DNA of 19,324 nt from an uncultured Lachnospiraceae bacterium (lineage in GTDB: Bacteria > Bacillota > Clostridia > Lachnospirales > Lachnospiraceae), in the NCBI GenBank assembly GCA_910586025.1, contig CAJUIO010000070.1:1-19324 (forward strand). The letters are read 5' to 3'. Shown here in pieces: positions 13,853 through 19,324 of this stretch. Below the pieces are notes generated by a model, which saw only the letters and a program-made list of their open reading frames with translations, had not been told where the DNA came from and made no database searches. Both the position numbers and the translations under genes were made by a program. The stretch's first letter is position 1. Every line of letters starts with the position of its first letter.

Positions 13853-14788
13853 TTATTTTGCACGGTAACACCTCACCTCGCCGCCCCTGACCTCCCGCAC
13901 AGGGGGGATTTGGTTCCCGCATTTTTCTGTCTTATAGGGACAGCGGGGAGCAAACAGGCATCCCTTTGGCAGACTTCCCGCATAAGGCTGAAAACCCGGA
14001 ATCGGCCGGAAGCCGTTTTGCGGCAGCGCCTCCCACAGCGCCCTGGAATAGGGATGCCGCAGAGCGGCGGGACCTTTTTTGAAATCCGATGCCGGGGCGG
14101 TTTCCACTGTAGTTCCGGCATAAAATACGGCGACTGTGTCCGCAAACTCAAACGCCAGATCAATATCATGGGTGATGAGAATAACGGCCTTCCCCTCATC
14201 CGCCATCTCCCGGAACATGCGCAGCGCCTCCAGAGCCTGGTCAAGGCTCATTCCCGGTGTCGGTTCATCCGCTATGATAAGCTCTGCATCGGTGACCAGG
14301 GCGGCAGATACCAGGACGCGCCTTGCCATGCCGCCCGAAAGCTGAAAGGGATAGAGGTCTTCCGTATGCCCGGGAAGGTGAAAGCGTTCAAACAGCTTCC
14401 TGCGCTTTTCGGTCAGCTTCGGCCTGTAATGTCCGTCCGCCTGTGCGCCGACCTTCATCAGCGGGTCGAGAAAAGCGACTGACTGCGGGACAAGGGCGAT
14501 CTCTTTTCCGCAAAGCTCCTTTTGCAGCTGCCCGGTAAGCTCCCGGCCTTTGTAATGCAAATGACCGCAGACAACCGCATTTGAGGGCAGAATCCCCAGG
14601 ATTGCGCTGGCAAGCAGGCTTTTTCCCGAACCCGAGGAACCTGCGACGGCGACAATCTCTCCGGGACGCACCGTCAGGTGCAGATCGGATATGACCCGTA
14701 AATTTGTCTGCTCCAGACCATGGTCATACATGCGGAACGAGACGGACAGATTATGTATTTCCAACAGGGTTTCTTTCTTTTGCTCCAT
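13853..14788 (-). CDS. ABC transporter ATPase, peptide/nickel class (DppD/NikD-like)
   Basis: First ATPase of the importer, 311 aa, the normal DppD length. Walker A GSSGSGKS (50-57), Q-loop in LVPQSVAFLDPLM, signature LSGGM, Walker B LIIADEPT and H-loop ITHD are all intact. The D-loop region reads PGMSLD where TALD is usual. The C-terminal oligopeptide-transport domain carries GCLFAPRCPYKTEKC and a final VRCY; the matching cysteines in some DppD proteins bind an Fe-S cluster. The start at 14788 follows AAGGAGGATGGG; the longer frame from 14824 overlaps the permease and lacks a better site. Ten nucleotides separate it from the upstream permease stop. Confidence 0.92.
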   Translation of the reverse strand: MEQKKETLLEIHNLSVSFRMYDHGLEQTNLRVISDLHLTVRPGEIVAVAGSSGSGKSLLASAILGILPSNAVVCGHLHYKGRELTGQLQKELCGKEIALVPQSVAFLDPLMKVGAQADGHYRPKLTEKRRKLFERFHLPGHTEDLYPFQLSGGMARRVLVSAALVTDAELIIADEPTPGMSLDQALEALRMFREMADEGKAVILITHDIDLAFEFADTVAVFYAGTTVETAPASDFKKGPAALRHPYSRALWEALPQNGFRPIPGFQPYAGSLPKGCLFAPRCPYKTEKCGNQIPPVREVRGGEVRCYRAK

Positions 14789-14798
14789 CCCATCCTCC

Positions 14799-15623
14799 TT
14801 ATTCCTGCGCACTGTAAGGGTCAAATATCATCCGCAGGCTGTCTCCTGTTTTATCCACCAGCAGCACGATCATCACCAGGGTCAGTCCGGGCAGCACCGC
14901 CGGCCACCACATCCCCGCCGACAGATAACGCATGCTTTCCGAAAGGATAATGCCGATTGCCGATTGTTCGGGAGGCAGACCGAATCCCAAAAAGGAAATG
15001 GAGGCTTCATGCAGGATTGCGTGCGGAAACATAAGTATCAGTCCCACAAAGAGCTGAGGCGCCAGATGCGGCAGCAAATGATGCCTCAGGATCCAGCCGC
15101 CCGATTTTCCAAGCCTGCGGGACACAGCTACATACTGCTGCGATCTCAGCTGCAGAACCTCGCTTCTGATCAGTCGGGCGAGGCTGCACCAATGCGTTGC
15201 CGCAATTCCCGCAAGCAGCCCCCGCAGTCCCCTCCCGAGGACAAAGGAAATCAGAATGATCAGAATCGTGTGCGGAACTCCCATCACGAGATCAATCAGC
15301 CAGTTAACAGCTCCGTCCATCAGCTTAGAGCCTGTGGCAGCGGCAATCCCCACCAGCACGGCAATCACCGCACTGACCGCACTGGCTGCAAGCCCCACGG
15401 TCATGCTGACAGATAATCCCTTCAATGTGCGCAGGAACAGATCCCTTCCCAGAGCGTCCGTGCCAAAGGGATGCTCCAGGCACGGCGGACATCCGGCATT
15501 CAAAAAACTTCCCGTCACCGCCTCTTCCGGAATCAGGATGCCGCAGGCATAGACAGTGCACAAAACAGCGGCCAGAACAGCCGCAAGGCAGACAGCCCCG
15601 GTTCTTCGATTCATCCTTTTCAT
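14799..15623 (-). CDS. ABC transporter permease, peptide/nickel class (DppC/NikC-like)
   Basis: Inner-membrane permease, 274 aa. The N-terminal helix (about 8-30) is followed by EHPFGTDALGRDLFLRTLKG, the hallmark of DppC-type subunits. The ATPase-docking region is YVAVSRRLGKSGGWILRHHL and the late helix has ISFLGFGLPPEQSAIG. I chose the ATG at 15623 because GGGAGGCGGGAAA directly precedes it and because it gives a 4-bp ATGA overlap with the preceding permease; the open frame extends to 15902 but that part overlaps the other permease gene. It partners the DppB-type subunit to form the channel. Confidence 0.92.
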   Translation of the reverse strand: MKRMNRRTGAVCLAAVLAAVLCTVYACGILIPEEAVTGSFLNAGCPPCLEHPFGTDALGRDLFLRTLKGLSVSMTVGLAASAVSAVIAVLVGIAAATGSKLMDGAVNWLIDLVMGVPHTILIILISFVLGRGLRGLLAGIAATHWCSLARLIRSEVLQLRSQQYVAVSRRLGKSGGWILRHHLLPHLAPQLFVGLILMFPHAILHEASISFLGFGLPPEQSAIGIILSESMRYLSAGMWWPAVLPGLTLVMIVLLVDKTGDSLRMIFDPYSAQE

Positions 15624-16615
15624 TTTCCCGCCTCCCGGATTTGAGGATCCACCACACCATAAAGAAGATTTGCCATCATGTTGCCCGCACAGACAAAGAG
15701 TGCGGAAAATAAAGTCACGCCAAGGAGCAGCGGAACATCTCCCCGCAGTCCCGCATCGGCCACGGCGCTGCCAAGTCCCGGATAGCTGAACACATTTTCC
15801 GCCATGACAGAACCGCCGAACAGCTCCGCAAAGGAAGCAAACTGCAGAGTCAATGCGGGAAGCAGGATATTGCGCAGCCCGTGCCGGCGCAAGATGGTCC
15901 ATTGTCCTTCTCCCCTGGCTCTGGCAAACAGGACATAATCACTGTCAAGGACATCCGCCAGCTTCTGCCTGGTATGCAGGGCAATGTTTGCAAAGGACAT
16001 CAGACTTAACGTGACAGCCGGCAGGATCAAGTGGTAAAGCCTCTGCCAGATGCTCACATCCGCACCAGGTACCCCGATGGGTGAGGAAAATCCTACCGGG
16101 AACCACCCAAGCCTCACGGAAAATACCAGCAGAAACAGCAGGCCGAGCCAGAAGGCAGGCACCGTACTGAGAAGATAGCATACCTTTTTCAGAATTCTGT
16201 CCGGCAGCCTGTTCCGGTACATACCCATTACACAGCCAAGGACGAATCCGATCCCTCCTGCCAATATCCATGCACAGAGCATCAGGGCGAGGGAATTCCA
16301 AAACCGTTCGCCTATAATATCCGCGACTGGCCTGCGGTAAATGGCGGATTCGCCGAGATTTCCGTTCAAAACCTCAAAAAGCCAGCCGAGATACCGCTCT
16401 GCCGGCGGCTCGTCTATCCCCCAATAGCTCTCTATTTCCGCACGCTGCTCCAGAGAAACGGCGGTTCCAAGCCCCAGAATATACTGCCGCACGGGATCAA
16501 CCGGCGATGCGCTTACAAGCACAAAGGAAATAATACTCACCGCAAGCAGCAGGGATATAATTTTTATACTGTTGACAGCAAAAATTCGAATAAGCCATCC
16601 GGACATTCCTTTCAT
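15620..16615 (-). CDS. ABC transporter permease, peptide/nickel class (DppB/NikB-like)
   Basis: Inner-membrane permease, 331 aa. The first helix (IKIISLLLAVSIISFVLVSA) is followed by SPVDPVRQYILG, typical of DppB N-termini. The periplasmic region contains WGIDEPPAERYLGWLFEVLN, then the segment DYVLFARARGEGQWTILRRH, which includes the docking loop, and the C-terminal AENVFSYPGLGSAVADA. The ATG at 16615 is 5 nt after GAGGTG; the GTG at 16621 overlaps that site. It lies 28 nt after the binding-protein stop and overlaps the DppC-type gene by 4 bp. Confidence 0.92.
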   Translation of the reverse strand: MKGMSGWLIRIFAVNSIKIISLLLAVSIISFVLVSASPVDPVRQYILGLGTAVSLEQRAEIESYWGIDEPPAERYLGWLFEVLNGNLGESAIYRRPVADIIGERFWNSLALMLCAWILAGGIGFVLGCVMGMYRNRLPDRILKKVCYLLSTVPAFWLGLLFLLVFSVRLGWFPVGFSSPIGVPGADVSIWQRLYHLILPAVTLSLMSFANIALHTRQKLADVLDSDYVLFARARGEGQWTILRRHGLRNILLPALTLQFASFAELFGGSVMAENVFSYPGLGSAVADAGLRGDVPLLLGVTLFSALFVCAGNMMANLLYGVVDPQIREAGK

Positions 16616-16643
16616 AAGCACACCTCATTTATCAAAAGCAGAA

Positions 16644-18257
16644 TTATTCGCTCCAGGTCCACTCGTTCAGATTCTGAATCAGCGGCAGGCCATGGCCATG
16701 GCCGTGGATTGGCTGCTTTCCGATGGAAAGGCCGTCCCGGACATAGGTTACATGATCCAGATTGACAATCCAGACCCAGGGACATTCTCCCTGCATCGCC
16801 GTCCCGGTTTCGCCGTCCCACTGTACCCTCTGCCAGTTCCTGTTGGCCTCCTCCGCAGTAAGGGCTTCCATTGCCGCATTGAGATAGCCGTCCGTCACAT
16901 CGCTCCCGTAGCCCTCCGGATTGTAAAAGTCATCAAGCAGGGCTCCCCCGGAGCGGTACAGATAATAAGTCTCATTGGGAATCGAAGAACCCCAGCCCAT
17001 CATAACCGCCTCTGAAAACATACGCCGAGTGATTTCATCCCAGCCCACCCCTTCCACCGTGATCCTGATACCGATCGGGGAAACCTGCTCGGCCACAGCC
17101 ATTGCCAGGGCCTGGCGCACGGAATCGCCGGACGGATAGATACAGTTGAATTCAGCCTTCAGGCCGTCTCTCTCAACAATGCCGTCTTTGTCCGTATCCT
17201 CCCAGCCCGCATCCGCCAGCAATTTCTCGGCATATTCCACGTCCGTCTCAATTTCCACATCAGGATTGTTCCAGGGCATACCGTCATTTTCCGAATATGC
17301 CGGTCTTCCGAAACCGTTCAGGACAGTTTCGGCAATCTGCCTTCGGTCGATGGCATAGGCGATTGCCTGACGGATTTCAAGATTGCAGGTGACATCATTT
17401 CCGATCGGTGCACCGCTTTCTGTCGTCCGGCCCTCGTCCGGAAGAACCGGAAGGGTAAATCCTCTGTTGTCAGCAGACGTGATCGCCTCCACACGATAGC
17501 CCTCCACCTGCGTCCTGCCAAGGGCCGCAGAGGAATAAGCGACATCGACTTCACCGGCCATCACGGCGGCGAGGGCGGCATCCTCCGACATAAAGACTAC
17601 CGTCACATTTTTAATATCCGGCACGCCGCCGTAGTAGTCCTCATTTGCCGCAAAAATAATCTGTTCCTGCGCCTTCCACTCCACAAGCCTGTAGGGACCG
17701 GAGCCAACGGGACTGACCCCGTAATCCTCTCCGTAAGCATGCTCCGGAACGATTCCCACAGACGCAAGGGTATTGAGAAAGATGGAGGTCGGCCTGGACA
17801 AGGTGATCACGAGAGTGGTATCATCCCTGGCAGAGGCGCTTTCCATATAGGTCAGATCAACAGACCCCTGCGCCGCCTTTGCGGTTTCCAGAGTAAAGGC
17901 AACGTCAGATGCCGTTACCCTCTCACCATCCGTAAACCGCGCATCATCGCGAATCGTAAATGTCCATGTCAGACCGTCCGGCGAGAGCTCGAAGCCGGTC
18001 GCCAGATCATTTTCAAAGGTCAGATCAGCCGTGTACTTCACCAGCGTGCTCTGGACTATGGGGGAATTGCCGTGGCCCCATCCCTTGGTAGGATCAAGTG
18101 TTTCCGGCTCGGAATCGATCGCTATCACCACACTGTCCCTTATGCTGTCAGACGTTTCGGCCTTACTGCCTGTTTCGCTTATCCCGCCTTTGCAGGCCGT
18201 TATTCCCATAAGCAGCCCTACGGACAAAAGCAATACTGAAATTTTTCGTATCCTCAT
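16644..18257 (-). CDS. Substrate-binding lipoprotein, peptide/nickel class (family 5)
   Basis: Extracytoplasmic receptor, 537 aa, the usual family-5 length. A signal peptide (residues 1-21) ends in the lipobox GITAC, with C22 lipidated. The mature protein opens with VVIAIDSEPETLDPTKGWGH, a typical family-5 start, and has LSPDGLTWTFTIRDDARFTDG and SPVGSGPYRLVEW. Near the C-terminus is IHGHGHGLPLIQNLNEW with H518, H520 and H522, a His-Gly run that could coordinate a metal. GGGAGGAG lies about 10 nt before the start at 18257. It is the first gene of a five-gene importer operon. Ligand candidates are Ni(II), a metal chelate (opine-type metallophore or histidine complex) or a short peptide; nickel-class is my preferred reading, moderately held. 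Confidence 0.9.
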   Translation of the reverse strand: MRIRKISVLLLSVGLLMGITACKGGISETGSKAETSDSIRDSVVIAIDSEPETLDPTKGWGHGNSPIVQSTLVKYTADLTFENDLATGFELSPDGLTWTFTIRDDARFTDGERVTASDVAFTLETAKAAQGSVDLTYMESASARDDTTLVITLSRPTSIFLNTLASVGIVPEHAYGEDYGVSPVGSGPYRLVEWKAQEQIIFAANEDYYGGVPDIKNVTVVFMSEDAALAAVMAGEVDVAYSSAALGRTQVEGYRVEAITSADNRGFTLPVLPDEGRTTESGAPIGNDVTCNLEIRQAIAYAIDRRQIAETVLNGFGRPAYSENDGMPWNNPDVEIETDVEYAEKLLADAGWEDTDKDGIVERDGLKAEFNCIYPSGDSVRQALAMAVAEQVSPIGIRITVEGVGWDEITRRMFSEAVMMGWGSSIPNETYYLYRSGGALLDDFYNPEGYGSDVTDGYLNAAMEALTAEEANRNWQRVQWDGETGTAMQGECPWVWIVNLDHVTYVRDGLSIGKQPIHGHGHGLPLIQNLNEWTWSE

Positions 18258-18316
18258 GTGTATTTTACTCCTCCCTATTCTCAGTCGCTTTCACGTTTCT
18301 CTCCCGCACGCACAAT

Positions 18317-18354
18317 AAGGCACACAAATCCCCTTCTGAGGATCTGTGTGCCTT
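18317..18354 (-). other. Long stem-loop in the leader of the nickel-class ABC operon
   Basis: Arms AAGGCACACA (18317-18326) and TGTGTGCCTT (18345-18354) pair perfectly. After one mismatch, ATCC and GGAT pair as well, giving a 14-bp stem and an 8-nt loop. On the minus strand it is transcribed about 60 nt before the binding-protein start and is not followed by a T-tract, so it is not a standard terminator. It could stabilise mRNA or belong to a cis-regulatory element; I recognise no riboswitch class. Confidence 0.55.
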
Positions 18355-18373
18355 CCAGACATACGATTCACAG

Positions 18374-18403
18374 ATATATGATTGCAAATACAAGGTTAAA
18401 CAA
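18374..18403 (-). promoter_or_regulatory. Candidate promoter of the nickel-class ABC operon
   Basis: On the minus strand, TTGTTT (18403-18398) and a -10 of CATATA or ATATAT (18380-18374) with 17-18 nt between. The -35 lies inside a tandem 10-nt repeat. It starts right after the terminator of the DUF3842 gene. Match to consensus is moderate. Confidence 0.45.
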
Positions 18404-18409
18404 GGTTAA
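18390..18409. repeat. Exact tandem 10-nt direct repeat overlapping the ABC operon -35
   Basis: ACAAGGTTAA occurs twice head to tail (18390-18399 and 18400-18409). One helical turn of spacing and overlap with the -35 fit a binding site for a regulator that recognises direct repeats, such as an AraC-type activator. The repeat is seen directly; the role is inferred. Confidence 0.55.
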
Positions 18410-18432
18410 AAAGCCAATGCTTCTGCGTCGGC
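18408..18432 (-). terminator. Rho-independent terminator of the DUF3842 gene
   Basis: On the minus strand, GCCGACGC (18432-18425) pairs with GCATTGGC (18420-18413) with one mismatch and a G-T pair around a 4-nt loop, followed by TTTTT (18412-18408). A second GC-rich hairpin, GCGGC-AGGAA-GCCGC (18451-18437), lies just before it. Confidence 0.6.
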
Positions 18433-18502
18433 ACAGGCGGCTTCCTGCCGCTTATAACAGTTTACATCATCTCCGGAAAAAGTCAAGGCTCAGAGGACGT
18501 TT

Positions 18503-18904
18503 TTACAGCCTGAGCAATTCGCAAACCGCCGCCTGAATCAGCTTCCCTGTATTCAGATCACCGACACCCGCCACAATATTATCACAATGGCTGACGGGAA
18601 TTAAAATGCGTTTGGCATTGCTTCTGGCAACCGCATTTGCCATATCGGATGTAATCTCACCGAGCATGGAATCCGCAATGACAATACCAATGGGACCGAT
18701 AATGACATCCGCCTTTGTGCTGTTTACGATCACGGCATTCTCCCCGGTGGCGGCCCTGGCCGCCCCCGCCTTCAGCATGGCCGAGGTCGCAGCCGCATTT
18801 GTTCCTACCGCGGTAATGACCGCATCAGGCATATTTTCTCTGACTGCCGTAACCAGCTGTTTTCCGATTCCGCCTCCCTGGGCGTCTATAATCAGTATAT
18901 TCAT
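18503..18904 (-). CDS. DUF3842 family protein, function unknown
   Basis: Small cytoplasmic protein, 133 aa, matching the DUF3842 family as I recall it. It begins MNILIIDAQGGGIGKQLV, a Rossmann-like beta-strand, Gly-rich loop and helix that suggests nucleotide or cofactor binding. AVGTNAAATSAMLKAGAARAATGENAVIVN (in two adjoining parts, about residues 32-61) and ADVIIGPIGIVIADSMLGE are further conserved-looking blocks, and VSHCDNIVAGVGD holds the only cysteine outside the C-terminus. GGAGAGG lies 4 nt before the ATG. It has its own promoter and terminator, is divergent from a DUF362 gene and lies upstream of the nickel-class ABC operon. I know no experimental function; a sensing or metal/cofactor role is speculation from context. 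Confidence 0.85.
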   Translation of the reverse strand: MNILIIDAQGGGIGKQLVTAVRENMPDAVITAVGTNAAATSAMLKAGAARAATGENAVIVNSTKADVIIGPIGIVIADSMLGEITSDMANAVARSNAKRILIPVSHCDNIVAGVGDLNTGKLIQAAVCELLRL

Positions 18905-18952
18905 TGAACCTCTCCCCGAACCGCTTATATTTTGACACGATGATCTGTCTGC

Positions 18953-18981
18953 ATATTATCGCAAATACTTGATTTTGTAAA
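18953..18981 (-). promoter_or_regulatory. SigA-type promoter of the DUF3842 gene
   Basis: On the minus strand, TTTACA (18981-18976), a 17-nt spacer and TAATAT (18958-18953). Start expected near 18946, giving a leader of about 40 nt. Confidence 0.65.
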
Positions 18982-18995
18982 TATTATTTTGTTTC

Positions 18996-19012
18996 CCGCA
19001 GGCAATAAGCCA
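18996..19012 (-). repeat. Dispersed repeat family 1, copy in the DUF3842/DUF362 divergent spacer
   Basis: The minus strand reads TGGCTTATTGCCTGCGG followed by GAAACAAAATA, very close to the core at 5856 (TGGCTCGTTGCCCGCAG then GAATAAAATA). It lies just upstream of the DUF3842 -35 in the same orientation as the other two copies. Confidence 0.5.
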
Positions 19013-19070
19013 AGTGGCCGCCTACAGACATCTGACCCTATAAATGTTTCTTTTCCAAAAGCATATAAAG

Positions 19071-19079
19071 TGGTAAAAT
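19071..19079 (+). promoter_or_regulatory. Possible extended -10 promoter of the DUF362 gene
   Basis: TGGTAAAAT provides a TG-n extended -10 with TAAAAT, 31 nt before the start codon. The -35 region (TTTTCC at 19051) is poor, so this is tentative. Confidence 0.35.
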
Positions 19080-19110
19080 AAGATATCCGTTTTTGTGAAA
19101 GGAAAATCAT

Positions 19111-19324
19111 ATGATCCAGACTCTGCAAGTTGTTCCCGAATACAAAGAAGAACTGATCTACCCCGCCCTATGCCGCTCGTTTGCAGCTCTTGGCATTGAG
19201 AAGGATATGCGCCCGGACTTAAAGGTTGTGATCAAGCCCAACCTCATCATGGCGAAAAAGCCGGAGTATCCGGTAACCACCCATCCTCTGGTGATCAAGG
19301 GTGTGGTCCGCTGGCTGAATGACC
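19111..19324 (+). CDS. DUF362 domain protein, N-terminal part (cut by window end)
   Basis: The frame is open from the ATG at 19111 to the window edge, 71 codons. GAAAGG lies about 8 nt before the start. The segment DLKVVIKPNLIMAKKPE followed by VTTHPLVIKGVVRWL is typical of the start of DUF362 proteins (VviKPNl..., then THP.vv.av...l). Many members carry a C-terminal 4Fe-4S ferredoxin part, which cannot be seen here. Its function is not established; it is transcribed away from the DUF3842 gene. Family call is good, role unknown. Confidence 0.75.
   Translation, partial: MIQTLQVVPEYKEELIYPALCRSFAALGIEKDMRPDLKVVIKPNLIMAKKPEYPVTTHPLVIKGVVRWLND

Noticed and set aside
14379..14392. cre-like sequence TGAAAGCGTTCAAA (13 of 14 to a common consensus)
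   Set aside because: It is deep in the coding region of the DppD-type ATPase, far from any promoter, and its bases are explained by codons.
15624..15902. Long N-terminal extension of the DppC-type permease
   Set aside because: It lies out of frame inside the DppB-type gene, is Cys- and Arg-rich, and the ATG at 15623 has a strong site and ATGA coupling.
16687..16706. Tandem GGCCAT units near the binding-protein 3' end as a DNA repeat
   Set aside because: They simply encode the His-Gly run, which is treated as a protein motif.
18317..18354. Leader hairpin considered as a transcription terminator or T-box
   Set aside because: No T-tract on either side and no T-box sequence or specifier features nearby; kept only as an unassigned leader structure.

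Overview
The window looks like chromosomal DNA of a gut Clostridia, most likely a Lachnospiraceae (Clostridium cluster XIVa) member. The evidence is Gram-positive: strong AGGAGG-type ribosome binding sites, SigA-type promoters, lipoprotein-type substrate-binding proteins, a CUT1 sugar transporter without its own ATPase, and a DUF3842 gene. Coding DNA is fairly GC-rich by eye while spacers are AT-rich. There are no rRNA or tRNA genes, CRISPR array, prophage or recognisable transposase. The assignment to family is inference.

Layout. (1) 45-2431, plus strand: an FGGY sugar kinase and a DeoR/GlpR-type repressor. (2) 7982-2382, minus strand: a consensus promoter, then two CUT1 permeases, a sugar-binding lipoprotein and a GH31 alpha-glycosidase. 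The GH31 gene runs 50 bp into the 3' end of the DeoR gene on the other strand. Regions 1 and 2 together read as one uptake, hydrolysis and phosphorylation locus, perhaps for alpha-xylosides or alpha-glucosides. (3) 8641-8165, minus strand: a small MGMT-fold protein without the catalytic cysteine, closed by a strong terminator. (4) 8710-12206, plus strand: promoter and dyad operator, an IlvD/EDD-type dehydratase, a DapA-type aldolase and a FadR-type GntR regulator. This is a compact sugar-acid operon whose logic is aldonate to 2-keto-3-deoxy acid to pyruvate plus an aldehyde. (5) 12288-13133, plus strand: an AraC/GyrI-domain regulator. (6) 18403-13134, minus strand: a complete peptide/nickel-class ABC importer (binding protein, two permeases, two ATPases). 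(7) 18503-18904, minus strand: DUF3842, divergent from a DUF362 gene (plus strand) cut off by the window end.

Two small families of dispersed non-coding repeats run through the spacers. Family 1 has a 17-nt core at 5856, 7861 and 18996, all in the same orientation; its longest copy, about 110 bp, sits inside the sugar ABC operon. Family 2 has a 29-nt block at 11464 and 13767, each just upstream of a ribosome binding site in sense orientation. These repeats, the cysteine-less MGMT-like protein, the His-Gly-rich C-terminus of the nickel-class binding protein and the DUF3842/DUF362 pair are the least explained items. I found no clear new multi-gene system; the best candidate for unknown biology is the DUF3842/DUF362/nickel-class transporter neighbourhood.
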